A stretch of 64,000 nucleotides of DNA, from positions 37,878 through 101,877 of the forward strand of contig CAJFSS010000010.1 of the NCBI GenBank assembly GCA_904419745.1, read 5' to 3'. The notes under the pieces are model-generated. The model made no database searches, was not told the origin of the DNA, and was given only the letters and a program-made list of their open reading frames with translations. Source of the stretch: Candidatus Pseudoruminococcus merdavium. Its GTDB lineage: Bacteria; Bacillota; Clostridia; Oscillospirales; Ruminococcaceae. This document shows positions 36,946-46,368 of the stretch, one piece after another. How positions within the stretch are numbered: the stretch's first letter is position 1; every line of letters begins with the position of its first letter. The position numbers and the translations under genes are program-made.

Positions 36946-38238
36946 CTATCCCGGCAAAAGAACATGAGATTTTTCTTCGCGAACAAAACCAGAAACCGTT
37001 GCAGTATCATACAGGGACATTTGCGAAAAGTTTTGCCGGTCTCGAAGCACCTCATGCAGGTAGGGGTTATCCGGTGTACACTCTCCCAAAAACTTTCCCT
37101 TTACTGTAATAAAATATTTCGCGCGTTTAAGTACTACTCCAATCCGTTTAAGAGCCATTTCATCCAGAGAGGCATACCGTCTTGCCCCGATAATCCTTCT
37201 GGCACTGACCACCCCAATCCCAGGGACACGAAGTAGCGTCTGATAATCCGCACGGTTTATCTCCACCGGGTACAGTTCCGGGTGGCGCAGCGCATAGCTG
37301 ATTTTAGGATCTACTTCCAAATCGAGATCTGGATGTTCCTCGTCCAAAATTTCGCGGCTTTCAAATCCATAAAACCTCAGTAGCCAATCCGCCTGATACA
37401 ATCGGTGTTCCCGGCGCAGCGGAGGCATTGTGGTGACAGCCGGTAGTTTTGTATCTGAAACAAGTGGGATATAAGCGGAATAATAAACCCGTTTCAGACC
37501 AAATTTCCGGTATAGGCCTTCACTCATACGTAAAAGCAACTCATCGCGTTCCGGCGTTGCGCCAATAATCACTTGTGTTGTCTGTCCTGCCGGTGCAAAT
37601 GCCTTGGCATGACGGTACCGGACAAGTTCCTTTGTGTTTTGAACCGTGCGCTGCCGAATATAGTTGATTGGTTCCAGAATTTTCCGATGCGATTTCTCCC
37701 CGGCCAACAACGCCAGAGATCGAGGCGTAGCAAACTCCATATTCACACTGATACGGTCGGCCAAACATCCGATTTCCTCCACCAATTCCGGCGCGCTGGA
37801 AGGAATGATTTTTGCATGGATATATCCCCGGAATCCATATTCCCACCGCAGGATTTTCAGTACCTGGATCATCCGTTCCATGGTATAATCCGGATTCTTC
37901 ACCACAGCAGAACTCAAAAACAACCCCTCAATATAGTTCCTGCGGTAAAACTCCATGGTCAAATCTGCAAGTTCCCTTGGTGAAAAAGTAGCGCGAGGGA
38001 CGTCGTTGGAACTGCGGTTGATACAGTATATACAGTTATAACAACAGGCATTGCTCATCAGGACTTTTAGCAGGGAGACGCATCGTCCATCCTCCGTCCA
38101 GGTATGACAGCAACCCGCCGGCAGGGCGCTCCCCAGTTTTCCTGCCTGCCCTCCGCGCTTACTCCCGCTGGAAGAACAAGAGACATCGTACTTCGCCGCA
38201 TCCGATAAAATTTCCAATTTTTTTAGTATGCTCTGCAA
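36946..38238 (-). CDS. Radical SAM protein, putative DNA modification/repair (TIGR03916-type)
   Basis: A 430-residue radical SAM enzyme. The cluster motif CCYNCIYC (CX3CX2C) lies about 90 residues in, and the C-terminal part has a helix-hairpin-helix DNA-binding motif (LLRVPGIGVVSARRIIG). It pairs with the DUF4130 protein downstream. A TTG start at 38238 was chosen because GGAGGCGG sits 6 bases before it and it aligns with the family N-terminus (LQSILKKLEILSDAAKYD); ATG codons further upstream have no ribosome site. Confidence 0.92.
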   Translation of the reverse strand: MQSILKKLEILSDAAKYDVSCSSSGSKRGGQAGKLGSALPAGCCHTWTEDGRCVSLLKVLMSNACCYNCIYCINRSSNDVPRATFSPRELADLTMEFYRRNYIEGLFLSSAVVKNPDYTMERMIQVLKILRWEYGFRGYIHAKIIPSSAPELVEEIGCLADRISVNMEFATPRSLALLAGEKSHRKILEPINYIRQRTVQNTKELVRYRHAKAFAPAGQTTQVIIGATPERDELLLRMSEGLYRKFGLKRVYYSAYIPLVSDTKLPAVTTMPPLRREHRLYQADWLLRFYGFESREILDEEHPDLDLEVDPKISYALRHPELYPVEINRADYQTLLRVPGIGVVSARRIIGARRYASLDEMALKRIGVVLKRAKYFITVKGKFLGECTPDNPYLHEVLRDRQNFSQMSLYDTATVSGFVREEKSHVLLPG

Positions 38239-38433
38239 AAAGTTCCGCCTCCTTTTTCGCTCCGTTTTTTCTATCATAACACAGTTTGTGAAGAAATGCA
38301 AACATTTGTTCTTATGTGTATTCCTCCCTTGCCTGCATCCACTTTTGAATACTGGCAAGGGATTCCATGAAGAGTATCCAATAATATCGTCCCCTTTCAA
38401 AATATTTGACAAGGGTCTCTTTCTATTTCTAAA

Positions 38434-39126
38434 TTAACACTCTTTCAAAGCGCGTTCTGCTTCTTTTAGGATCCGGATAGCTGATGCTGCGCTGATTCCA
38501 AACCGTTCGCAGCCAGCTTCATGCATTTGCAAAATCGTTTCCAGGGTTCGGATACCCCCAGCCGCTTTCACCTTTGCCTGGTCGCCTACAGCGGCTTTCA
38601 TCCGGCGCACCATCTCCACTGTAGAGGGAATCCCGGACCAACCTGTCCCCGTCTTGACAAACTGCGCCCCAGCACAAACTGCCGTTTTGCAGGCAAGTTC
38701 CAATTCCGTTGCTGACAGATAGCCCGCTTCCACAATCACCTTAACAGGGACTCCCTGCGCCTCTTCCACCACTGCATAGATATCCCGCTCAACATAACTG
38801 ATATCCCCATCTTTGAGCTTGCCGATTGCCATCACCATATCCAGTTCCCGGCATCCTAACGCCAGAAGTTCCTCCGCCTCCAGCCTCTTCCCTGTGGTAC
38901 TCTGTGCGCCGGAAGGGAACCCAACCACGCCGCCAAGCTTAACGGATGGAATTTCCCGTATCTGCCGTGCCAAGTACGAGGTATAACACGGCAGGGCAAA
39001 GACAGCTGCTGGTCCATACTGTTTTGCTGCAAGCACCATGTCATCAATTTCCGCCTGTGTATTTTGGGCCTGTACACAGCTGAAATCCAGATATCTGGCG
39101 AGACTTCTTATAAAATCTTTATCCAT
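38434..39126 (-). CDS. deoC: Deoxyribose-phosphate aldolase
   Basis: DeoC splits 2-deoxyribose-5-phosphate into glyceraldehyde-3-phosphate and acetaldehyde. The 230-residue TIM barrel has the Schiff-base lysine in FVKTGTGW, the second conserved lysine in VKAAGGIR, and VVGFPSG. It follows a GntR-type regulator by 20 bases in an apparent two-gene operon. No other nucleoside-catabolism gene is adjacent. Confidence 0.93.
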   Translation of the reverse strand: MDKDFIRSLARYLDFSCVQAQNTQAEIDDMVLAAKQYGPAAVFALPCYTSYLARQIREIPSVKLGGVVGFPSGAQSTTGKRLEAEELLALGCRELDMVMAIGKLKDGDISYVERDIYAVVEEAQGVPVKVIVEAGYLSATELELACKTAVCAGAQFVKTGTGWSGIPSTVEMVRRMKAAVGDQAKVKAAGGIRTLETILQMHEAGCERFGISAASAIRILKEAERALKEC

Positions 39127-39146
39127 CGTTCACTCCGCCTTTATGG

Positions 39147-39869
39147 TTAATAAACGCGCATTCTGCCGCGAACCTGGTTTTCCACCTCATATTTTTTCCC
39201 AATAAGCTTGGCGTCGTCAAAACAAATCGGTTGGCCCGCCTGATAGCAAGTCCGATAAAAACACAGCAGGGCTTCCCCAACCGGAACACCGAGCATTTGC
39301 GCTTCTGTGAAATCCGCATTTTTAGCAAAGATTTTATCGTGGACTTCTTCAATCACAAGGTGGTAGTGTTCCTCCAAAAACTGGTATAATCCGCAAAAAC
39401 GGTCAGTATATTCTGCAAATCCCGGTACCAATGATGCGGGGATATAATTGACCATAATTGCAATGGGACAGCCGTTTGCATTTTGAATCCTCTGCACTCG
39501 GGCAACCCGTTTATCCGTTTTGAGCATCAGCGCCTGGCTGACATGAGACGGCGCTTCTACCATATCGATGTACATGCTCCCTACTGTAACGGTATAACCC
39601 TTTTTTCGCAGGGTTTCTGTCACAGAAGTAACCTGTTTCAGATCCTGTTTTGCTTTGTAATCCAGCACAAGGGTTCCTCTCCCCTGCTTTACCTCAACAA
39701 ACCCTTCCTGTGCAAGCATTCCCACAGCACGGCGAATAGTACTCCTGCTGACCGCAAACATCTGCTCCAGTTGTCCTTCCGTGGGCAGCAGTTCTCCCAC
39801 CGGATACTTTTGCTCCATGATGTCCCGTTTCAAATGTTCATATAACTCTCTGTACGCGGGCCGCCCCAT
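39147..39869 (-). CDS. GntR family regulator, UTRA (HutC) subfamily
   Basis: A 240-residue regulator with an N-terminal winged helix (YPVGELLPTEGQLE, then SRSTIRRAVGMLAQEG and VKQGRGTLV) and a C-terminal UTRA effector domain. It lies immediately upstream of deoC, so it may respond to a sugar phosphate and control that operon. A 14-bp palindrome TTCCTGTACAGGAA (40014-40027) about 150 bases upstream is a possible but unproven operator. Confidence 0.88.
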   Translation of the reverse strand: MGRPAYRELYEHLKRDIMEQKYPVGELLPTEGQLEQMFAVSRSTIRRAVGMLAQEGFVEVKQGRGTLVLDYKAKQDLKQVTSVTETLRKKGYTVTVGSMYIDMVEAPSHVSQALMLKTDKRVARVQRIQNANGCPIAIMVNYIPASLVPGFAEYTDRFCGLYQFLEEHYHLVIEEVHDKIFAKNADFTEAQMLGVPVGEALLCFYRTCYQAGQPICFDDAKLIGKKYEVENQVRGRMRVY

Positions 39870-40030
39870 GATCTCTTAATCCCCCAAATTCTTTACAATG
39901 ATGAATCTTATTCTATCAGAAAAATTAGCCCATGGCAAACAATTTGAGAAACGGGGATTCTCTGACGCCACTACCAGTAATGGATGAAAAATTGGCACTT
40001 TCAGATCATGAAGTTCCTGTACAGGAATCG

Positions 40031-40067
40031 GAAAAAGCTTTCCCGAAAAATTCAAGAAAGCCTTTTC
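40031..40067 (-). terminator. Intrinsic terminator
   Basis: GAAAAGGCTTTC and GAAAGCTTTTTC, read on the minus strand, pair with one mismatch and end in a T-run. It follows the alpha/beta hydrolase gene. Confidence 0.6.
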
Positions 40068-40086
40068 GATTACTTTTGCCGTTGAT

Positions 40087-41040
40087 TTATTCTACCGGAG
40101 GATTCCGTACCTGGCCAAAGGCTTCCAAATGGGAAATCCACTGGAGAATATCCTCATATACTTCTTGCCGGTTTATCTCATTGAGCAGTTCATGGCGCGC
40201 CCCTTCATAGAGCTTCATACGGACATCCCGCACGCCGGCGCTGATCAGGGTCTTATAGACATAGGAGACTCCTTTCCCATAATCCCCTACCGGATCCATA
40301 TCCCCTGAAATAAGGAGGGTAGGAAGCGTTTTGGGATAAGTGGAAAACCACTCCGGATCGCTGCATTGGAGTAAAAGAGTAAAAAGGTCTTCAAACGCAG
40401 AGGCAGTAAACGTAAAATCGCAATATGGATCGGCAAGATATTGATCTACAACTTTTTCATCACGGGACAGCCAGTCAAATTTTGTCCGGCGGGCGTTGCG
40501 TCGATTATATGCATGGAATGCAAGGTGCTGCAGCCAGGAACTCCTGTACTGTTCTCCGTGCCTGCGGCATTCCAATGCTGCAAGTTTTTTCCCAGCTCGT
40601 GCTCCGGGGTTAGGGCCAGAGGTACCACAGAAAATAACCGCGCTGAGTTCTTTCCCATATTTTGTCACATAATTGCGCGCAATAAACGAACCCATGCTAT
40701 GTCCAAAGAGAAGGATCGGCAAATCAGGGTATTTGATTTTCATCATATTGGTCAGGGTGTGCAGATCATCCACTAAAAATTTTTCCCCACCACGTTTGGC
40801 AAAGTACCCAAGTTGTTTTTGCGAAGCCGCAGAAGCGCCATGGCCCAAATGATTATTTGCACATACTATAAATCCATTTTCTGTCAAAAACTCAGCAAAT
40901 CCGGCATACCGATCGATATATTCGCACATCCCATGGGATATCTGGACAATTCCCTGTGCTTGGAAATCCGGCTGCCAGATTTTTGCCACTATCGTGTCTG
41001 TCCCGTTTGTACTTGGATAAAAAATATCACAGGTATGCAT
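40087..41040 (-). CDS. Alpha/beta hydrolase (lysophospholipase/monoacylglycerol-lipase type)
   Basis: A 317-residue serine hydrolase with the nucleophile elbow GHSMGS, the oxyanion region ISHGMCEY, NHLGHGAS, and late acid and base residues in LISGDMDPVG and GARHELLNE. No signal peptide, so it is intracellular. The likely substrates are small acyl esters; nothing nearby narrows this down. Confidence 0.9.
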   Translation of the reverse strand: MHTCDIFYPSTNGTDTIVAKIWQPDFQAQGIVQISHGMCEYIDRYAGFAEFLTENGFIVCANNHLGHGASAASQKQLGYFAKRGGEKFLVDDLHTLTNMMKIKYPDLPILLFGHSMGSFIARNYVTKYGKELSAVIFCGTSGPNPGARAGKKLAALECRRHGEQYRSSWLQHLAFHAYNRRNARRTKFDWLSRDEKVVDQYLADPYCDFTFTASAFEDLFTLLLQCSDPEWFSTYPKTLPTLLISGDMDPVGDYGKGVSYVYKTLISAGVRDVRMKLYEGARHELLNEINRQEVYEDILQWISHLEAFGQVRNPPVE

Positions 41041-41054
41041 GGTAAAACCTCCTC

Positions 41055-41483
41055 TTAACTCTGTGCGGCAATCCCGGGAGAGGAATGGATGTTTTGGACC
41101 TCATTATTGCCGGATACCGTATAAAAATAGATTTCCGGGAAAGATTTCCAAAGTTTTGCCATAAACACGCTATTTTCCTTTGGCGCGCCAGTTATGACAT
41201 GTTCCGCGTTATATTCTCGAATACAGTCCGCCATGGCAGAAAAAGGATGCTCTGCATTCAAGATATTCATTGAGGCATTGTAGTCCATGGACACGGTATA
41301 CAAATGTTCCAACGCGTTGCGGTTAATCGTTTCTATGTTGGTTGAGACAATATTTATAACAAAAAGCTCTGTCTTGGATAAGTTCGCCACCTTGCTGCCC
41401 ACCCGGATAAGGCGATCGCAGGCAAACTGGTCAGTGACAAAGACAAGGGTTGACTTGTTATGTATTGGCTGATCGAGTTTCAT
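41055..41483 (-). CDS. Universal-stress-protein-like (UspA fold) protein
   Basis: A 142-residue protein with the alpha/beta pattern of Usp domains: LVFVTDQFACDRLIRVGSKV early and EYNAEHVITGAPKENSVF late. The latter is a degenerate form of the nucleotide-binding G-X2-G-X9-GS loop, as also seen in the KdpD Usp domain. It is 14 bases upstream of the alpha/beta hydrolase gene and probably cotranscribed with it. Confidence 0.55.
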   Translation of the reverse strand: MKLDQPIHNKSTLVFVTDQFACDRLIRVGSKVANLSKTELFVINIVSTNIETINRNALEHLYTVSMDYNASMNILNAEHPFSAMADCIREYNAEHVITGAPKENSVFMAKLWKSFPEIYFYTVSGNNEVQNIHSSPGIAAQS

Positions 41484-41703
41484 GAAAATCTTACAACTCC
41501 TGTTTGATGGTGAAAACCAAAATACAAATTTGATGCTTTTATTATACAGGAGAGTTATTAATAAATCATGAAACGGAAGGAAGAATTCCCAAAACAGATT
41601 TTCCCATTACTGTTTTCTTTATAGATTTTTAAGAAGTTTTATGCTTTTTTAGACAGAAAATTGTTGTATCTAAAACCAAAAAAGGTATGATAATGTTAGT
41701 ATG

Positions 41704-41731
41704 TAAAAGCACAGGAAAGCATTTCCTGTGC
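41704..41731 (-). terminator. Hairpin terminator
   Basis: GCACAGGAAA/TTTCCTGTGC stem followed on the minus strand by TTTTAC. It is a weak T-run, downstream of the DUF3298-like gene. The 41484-41703 stretch before it is AT-rich and contains the USP-like gene's promoter region but no gene. Confidence 0.6.
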
Positions 41732-41757
41732 TGTGCCGCACAAATTGTCCTTCATAT

Positions 41758-42435
41758 TTAAAATTCCTGCTTCAGATAACCCTGTAGCTGATCCCGGGCA
41801 AGAGCAACTTCCTTCTGGGAAAAGTTGGATACCGATCCAACCAGAACAACCAGATCCTGCTGCGTCAGGTAATAAGACTGGCGTGGACTTAACTGAAAGG
41901 AAGGATCCTGCAGAGCCTGCTGAATCATTTTTTCAACAACCCGTTGGTACCCGCTGTCCTGCTCAAAAAGGTCAGAAAATAACAGGGGTTTTCCATCTGA
42001 CAGCCGGATTGTATGCCCCTGTTTCCACTGGGCATTGGCTCCGGATGCAGAAAAGTTTGTTTGGAACACAATACTCAGGCAGTTTTCATCGGCAAACGAG
42101 ACCTCATAATACTGATCTGCCGACGCTGTCTGTGCACCGGTTTTCGCCCGGTACATCTGCGTCCAAACCAATGCTTTTTTGGATTCCTCCTGAAATTCCG
42201 TATTGCGTTTCGCCTGTTCCGAACTGTCCTTAAGTCCGGACAGACGTGGAATCCGAGACGTCAGTGTTACAGATTTTCCTGTCTGATCCTGCCTCACCTC
42301 CATCAAATGATAGGAGCGTGAAGCGCCAGCAACCGCAAGGTTTAATATCAATGCAAAGGCAATAGCATACAGCCATCCATATCTTCGTTTCAATCGGGTT
42401 TTCACCCTCTCTTTTGAAATATATTGGCGGCACAT
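41758..42435 (-). CDS. Membrane-anchored DUF3298/RsiV-like protein
   Basis: A protein of up to 225 residues with one N-terminal membrane helix (LYAIAFALILNLAVAGA) and an extracytoplasmic domain of the DUF4163/DUF3298 type (YYEVSFADENCLSIVFQ, LSDGKPLLFSDLF, FSQKEVALARDQLQGYL). Relatives include RsiV and the polysaccharide-deacetylase regulator part of PdaC. No sigma factor is adjacent. The start is uncertain: the ATG at 42435 has only a weak site, while a TTG at 42393 follows GAGAGGG. Confidence 0.7.
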   Translation of the reverse strand: MCRQYISKERVKTRLKRRYGWLYAIAFALILNLAVAGASRSYHLMEVRQDQTGKSVTLTSRIPRLSGLKDSSEQAKRNTEFQEESKKALVWTQMYRAKTGAQTASADQYYEVSFADENCLSIVFQTNFSASGANAQWKQGHTIRLSDGKPLLFSDLFEQDSGYQRVVEKMIQQALQDPSFQLSPRQSYYLTQQDLVVLVGSVSNFSQKEVALARDQLQGYLKQEF

Positions 42436-42501
42436 GGATTAGGGTTCCCAAAACTTCGCAAAATAATGTTACCACCACAATCCAAAAGGAGTTGTGCAAT
42501 C

Positions 42502-43227
42502 ATGGAAAATTCAAAGAAAAGACTGAAAAAAATCGGAAAAATAGCAATTATACTGTTGATAGCTATTGGAGTTGTCCTGCTTTGTATCTGGCTGTTTCCT
42601 TATGTCCTGTCGCTGAAAGATGAAGCTGTTCGGACCCAATTTGAAGCATGGATAAATTCCCTGGGTATTTGGGGATTTTTTGTCATGCTTGCGATCCAAA
42701 TCCTCCAGGTTATCATTGCCATTATTCCAGGCGAACCTGTAGAGATCATTGCCGGGGTCCTCTATGGCGGATTAGGGGGGCTTTGCCTGTGCCTTTTGGG
42801 AATTCTAATTGGTACCGCTGCCATTTATTTTGCTGTTAAAAAATTTGGGTATCCTCTGGTTCGGAAATTTGTCTCTGAAGAACAAATGGGCCGCTTTAAG
42901 TTCCTTTCGGACGCAAAGCGGCTGGAAACAGTGACTTTTCTGCTATTTTTTATTCCCGGCACCCCAAAAGATGTGCTGACCTATCTGGTACCGCTGACAG
43001 ATATCCGTCCACTTCGTTTTTTCCTGATCGCCACATTTGCACGGATTCCCTCCATTATCACTTCCAGCTTTATTGGGGAAAACCTGAGCAAAGGCAACCT
43101 GTGGATGACAGTTGCAATTTTTGCCATAGCGGGAGCACTTGGGATTGGTGGAATTTTATTTAACAACTATTTTCTGGACAGAATGAATTCTAAACGCGAA
43201 AAAAAAGGAAAAAACACCAGAAATTAA
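42502..43227 (+). CDS. TVP38/TMEM64 (VTT/DedA-like) family membrane protein
   Basis: A 241-residue membrane protein with the VTT domain: GEPVEIIAGVLYGG, then a soluble FVSEEQMGRFKFL stretch and FFIPGTPKDVLTYLV. Recent work on the superfamily suggests lipid scrambling or transport; the role here is unknown. The ATG at 42502 follows AAGGAG; the frame is open upstream without a better site. It converges on, and overlaps the stop of, the next gene. Confidence 0.88.
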   Translation: MENSKKRLKKIGKIAIILLIAIGVVLLCIWLFPYVLSLKDEAVRTQFEAWINSLGIWGFFVMLAIQILQVIIAIIPGEPVEIIAGVLYGGLGGLCLCLLGILIGTAAIYFAVKKFGYPLVRKFVSEEQMGRFKFLSDAKRLETVTFLLFFIPGTPKDVLTYLVPLTDIRPLRFFLIATFARIPSIITSSFIGENLSKGNLWMTVAIFAIAGALGIGGILFNNYFLDRMNSKREKKGKNTRN

Positions 43228-43234
43228 CTGGTGT
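43209..43234 (-). terminator. Hairpin across convergent stop codons
   Basis: ACACCAG/CTGGTGT with a 7-base loop spans both stop codons. On the minus strand TTTTTT follows, so it can terminate the BofC-like gene. Confidence 0.65.
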
Positions 43235-43550
43235 AATCTTCAATTAAGCGGTTGAGTTCCTTCATGTCCTGTGCAAAAACTCCCGTCTGGAGCGCCTGTT
43301 GATCAAATTCTGGCAGCGTTGAAACATAGACGTCAAAGACAATATCCGGCTGATCCTTGCTGGTTTCAAACACGGCGATTTTCCCATGATAATCCTTAAG
43401 GACATAGGCGGGATAATCTGCTTCCTGGCTCTGTCCCGCCTCTGCAGCTGCTTCTGGTTGGAGCGGGATATAGATGACTGCTAACAGCAACGTACAGGCC
43501 ATAACTACAGTTAAAGAGGCCTGAAGGATTCGATTTGTTCTGTGTTTCAT
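43224..43550 (-). CDS. Small membrane-anchored protein, BofC C-terminal-like
   Basis: A 108-residue protein with one N-terminal helix (LTVVMACTLLLAVIYI), an Ala/Glu-rich spacer and a C-terminal domain reading YVLKDYHGKIAVFETS, VFDVYVSTLPEFDQ and LNRLIEDYTS. This tail is common in clostridial proteins of unknown function and resembles the BofC C-terminal domain. The ATG at 43550 follows GGAGG; earlier ATGs lack a site. Confidence 0.75.
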   Translation of the reverse strand: MKHRTNRILQASLTVVMACTLLLAVIYIPLQPEAAAEAGQSQEADYPAYVLKDYHGKIAVFETSKDQPDIVFDVYVSTLPEFDQQALQTGVFAQDMKELNRLIEDYTS

Positions 43551-43739
43551 TTTATTTTCCTCCATGAAACAAAATTTGCGTATGCACCTGTCCGAAAATA
43601 CTCTTTCGGTTATAGTATGTACGGTACTTTTATAGGATATACGCCCTTTCTGGAAAGTGTCAGCATAATTGCCTTTTTTCGAATTTTGCCGCCATTTATT
43701 TTCCAGATTATGTAAAAAAGCCGGTCCTCTAAAAAAATG

Positions 43740-43770
43740 TTCACACTTTTCCTCCATCATATGCTATAAT
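43740..43770 (+). promoter_or_regulatory. Extended -10 promoter of the PBP gene
   Basis: TGCTATAAT is a full extended -10; TTCACA lies 19 bases upstream. The resulting 5' leader is about 210 bases and contains a GCTTTTATGC/GCATAAAAGC inverted repeat (43848-43909) and a CCTGT/ACAGG stem before the start codon. No known riboswitch was recognised in it. Confidence 0.55.
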
Positions 43771-43988
43771 AGCCGCAGAGCGGCAATGATAATTATTAGA
43801 ATAAGAATGGTTTTGCTCAACGCCAGACGGAAAGAAACGGCTGTAGGGCTTTTATGCTGCCCAAATGGACGGTATGGTGAAAAATGCACTTTTATCACTG
43901 CATAAAAGCAAATTCAGCCTGTTTTTCTTTTTACAGGACAGGCAGTTGAGGATTCTTATAAGGCAACGCAAAAGGAGGCCATGACCTG

Positions 43989-46304
43989 ATGAAAAAAATC
44001 ACGCCCGAAACGAGGCAAAAGCTGGAACATGCAGCGCATATTACCCGAAAAGCTTGTTCCTATATCGGAATGGGCGTTATGACAGTTTTTCTAATTTGTA
44101 TTATTACCGGGTGTATTGTCGGTACGGCAATGGGAATTTATGTAATGAAATTTGTCAACCCGGACGATACCATTAACCTCAGGGATCAAGAGCTCAATTA
44201 CACCTCTGTTCTCTATGTTACCAATGAAAACGGGGAGGAAGTAGAACTCCAACGGCTACACGGGACAGAAAACCGTATCTGGGTAGATCTGGAACAGATT
44301 CCCCAACATTTACAGGATGCTTTTATTGCCGTTGAAGACGAACGGTTTGAATCCCACCACGGGGTAGACTGGAAACGTACCATTGCCGCAGCGGCAAACC
44401 TGTTTTTAGGATTTTATGACACACAGCAAGGCGGATCCACGATTACCCAGCAACTGGTCAAAAATATTACAGGTGACGATGACGTCCGAGTGGAACGCAA
44501 AGTACAGGAGATTTTTAAAGCCCTTAAACTGGAGCAGGAATACACTAAAGATGACATTATGGAAGCCTATCTCAATGAAATCCATCTTGGCAACAACACC
44601 AATGGAGTGCAGGCTGCGGCGAACCTCTATTTTGGAAAAGACGTCAGCGATCTTTCCATTGCCGAATCAGCGAGTATTGCAGCAATTACCCAGTATCCTG
44701 TGATGTACAACCCCTTCCGGTATCCGGAAAATAACAAAAAACGCCAGGAATATGTTTTACAGAAAATGTATGAAATAGGAAAAATCACCAAAGAAGAGTA
44801 CGACCAGGCAATGGCGGAAAAACTGGTCTTTAGCATGGAAGGAAATTCTATTTCCAGCGGCGGTACCATTAACAGCTGGTTTGTAGACCTTGTTATTGAC
44901 GACGTCATCAACGATTTGGTAGAACAAAAGGGCTATACGGAGGAATATGCAACCCAGCAGCTTTACAGTGGAGGATATAAGATTTATACTACAGAAGTCC
45001 CCTCCGTACAGGCGGCATTGGAGGAAGTCTATACCTCATCAGATACCTTTTTCCAAAAACGAGGGGATGTCCAGCCGGAATCCGCAATGGTGGTAATGGA
45101 TTATGACGGGGCTATTGTAGGGATTGTCGGCCGGCGCGGTGAAAAAACAGAAAACCGGATTTTAAACCTTGCAAGCGACGCCCACAGGCAGCCGGGTTCT
45201 TCCATTAAACCCATTGCATCCTATGGACCGGCAATTGAAAACAATCTCATCAACTGGTCCACCATATTTGATGATGCCCCGGTACGAAAGATTGATGGGC
45301 AAGACTGGCCGGTGAACTATTACAGTGGTTATTATGGCAATATGACCGTTGTCCGTGCATTGGAACTTTCTACTAACCCGGTTGCTGTCCGCGTCAATGA
45401 ACTGTTTGGAACCAGGAACTCTTTTGATTTTTTGAGAGATAAACTCCATTTCAGTGTGGACAATGATCTGGAAAATGGCGTGATTGACGGCAGTCTGGTG
45501 GAAGCAAAAGACGCCGATTCTCCGGGTGCGATGGCTCTTGGAGGGTTGACAAACGGTGTGACACTGGTGGAAATGGCCGCCGCTTACCAGGCGTTTGGCA
45601 ATGGAGGGTATTACAACAAACCCCATTCTTACACCAAGGTTGTGGACAATGAGGGAAATACCGTTTTGGAATATACCCCCAATCCAGAACGTGTTTTCTC
45701 TGAAGAAACCGCTTCTATCATGAACTTGCTGTTACAGGACAACGCAAGAAAAGGAAGCGGACAGCAGGGTAACTTTGGCTCCTGGCAGCTTGGAGGAAAA
45801 ACCGGTACCTCTTCTGACAACTGGGATCACTGGTATTGTGGACTTTCCCCCTATTATGTCGGCGTTACCTGGTATGGTTATGAAATCCCAAGAGAAGTCA
45901 CCTATACCGATACAGGCCTTCACCCCTCCATCCGTGCATGGAGATTGGCTATGCAGAAAATCCATGAAAACCTGGAGCACAAGAATTTTACACTCAGTTC
46001 AAATATTGTTGCAGAAACTTACTGCACGGAAAGCGGAATGTTGGCAACCAGTAATTGTCCAAGTACTCTGACGGGATACTATAAATCGGATGCCCTTCCC
46101 GGTACTTGTACTACTCACAGCGGTAGAACAAACACTTCCTCCAACTCTTCCAGTAGTCAGACAACTTCTTCCAGTCAAAGTTCTTCTGCGCCTTCCCAGG
46201 CATCGGAGGAATCTTCCAGTAGTAGTTCCTCCAGCTCTTCCAGCTCCACATCTTCCAGCGGAGGGACTTCGTCGGGTAGTACAGTCACCAGCCCTGCAGC
46301 ATAA
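43989..46304 (+). CDS. pbpA: Class A penicillin-binding protein (transglycosylase/transpeptidase)
   Basis: This 771-residue bifunctional enzyme polymerises and cross-links peptidoglycan at the outer face of the membrane. It has a cytoplasmic stub, one membrane helix, and a GT51 domain with the catalytic glutamate in AVEDERFESHHG and GGSTITQQLVKN. The transpeptidase domain has SSIK (Ser404 nucleophile, Lys407) and KTGTSSD. The last 60 residues are an almost pure Ser/Thr tail, probably a flexible wall-spanning linker. The start follows AGGAGG. Confidence 0.95.
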   Translation: MKKITPETRQKLEHAAHITRKACSYIGMGVMTVFLICIITGCIVGTAMGIYVMKFVNPDDTINLRDQELNYTSVLYVTNENGEEVELQRLHGTENRIWVDLEQIPQHLQDAFIAVEDERFESHHGVDWKRTIAAAANLFLGFYDTQQGGSTITQQLVKNITGDDDVRVERKVQEIFKALKLEQEYTKDDIMEAYLNEIHLGNNTNGVQAAANLYFGKDVSDLSIAESASIAAITQYPVMYNPFRYPENNKKRQEYVLQKMYEIGKITKEEYDQAMAEKLVFSMEGNSISSGGTINSWFVDLVIDDVINDLVEQKGYTEEYATQQLYSGGYKIYTTEVPSVQAALEEVYTSSDTFFQKRGDVQPESAMVVMDYDGAIVGIVGRRGEKTENRILNLASDAHRQPGSSIKPIASYGPAIENNLINWSTIFDDAPVRKIDGQDWPVNYYSGYYGNMTVVRALELSTNPVAVRVNELFGTRNSFDFLRDKLHFSVDNDLENGVIDGSLVEAKDADSPGAMALGGLTNGVTLVEMAAAYQAFGNGGYYNKPHSYTKVVDNEGNTVLEYTPNPERVFSEETASIMNLLLQDNARKGSGQQGNFGSWQLGGKTGTSSDNWDHWYCGLSPYYVGVTWYGYEIPREVTYTDTGLHPSIRAWRLAMQKIHENLEHKNFTLSSNIVAETYCTESGMLATSNCPSTLTGYYKSDALPGTCTTHSGRTNTSSNSSSSQTTSSSQSSSAPSQASEESSSSSSSSSSSSTSSSGGTSSGSTVTSPAA

Positions 46305-46326
46305 AAGCTTTTCCATTAATACTAAA

Positions 46327-46368
46327 TTAAAAAACCTTCCTCTAGTACTAGAGGAAGGTTTTTTAATG
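46327..46368. terminator. Bidirectional terminator
   Basis: A perfect 40-bp palindrome around CTAGTACTAG with flanking A- and T-runs, directly after the PBP gene. The 46369-46641 stretch beyond it shows no gene; short frames there have no ribosome site. Confidence 0.85.

Noticed and set aside
39932..40210. A 92-codon plus-strand frame between gntR and the hydrolase gene
   Set aside because: No ribosome site, and half of it is antisense to the hydrolase gene; the rest is a terminator.
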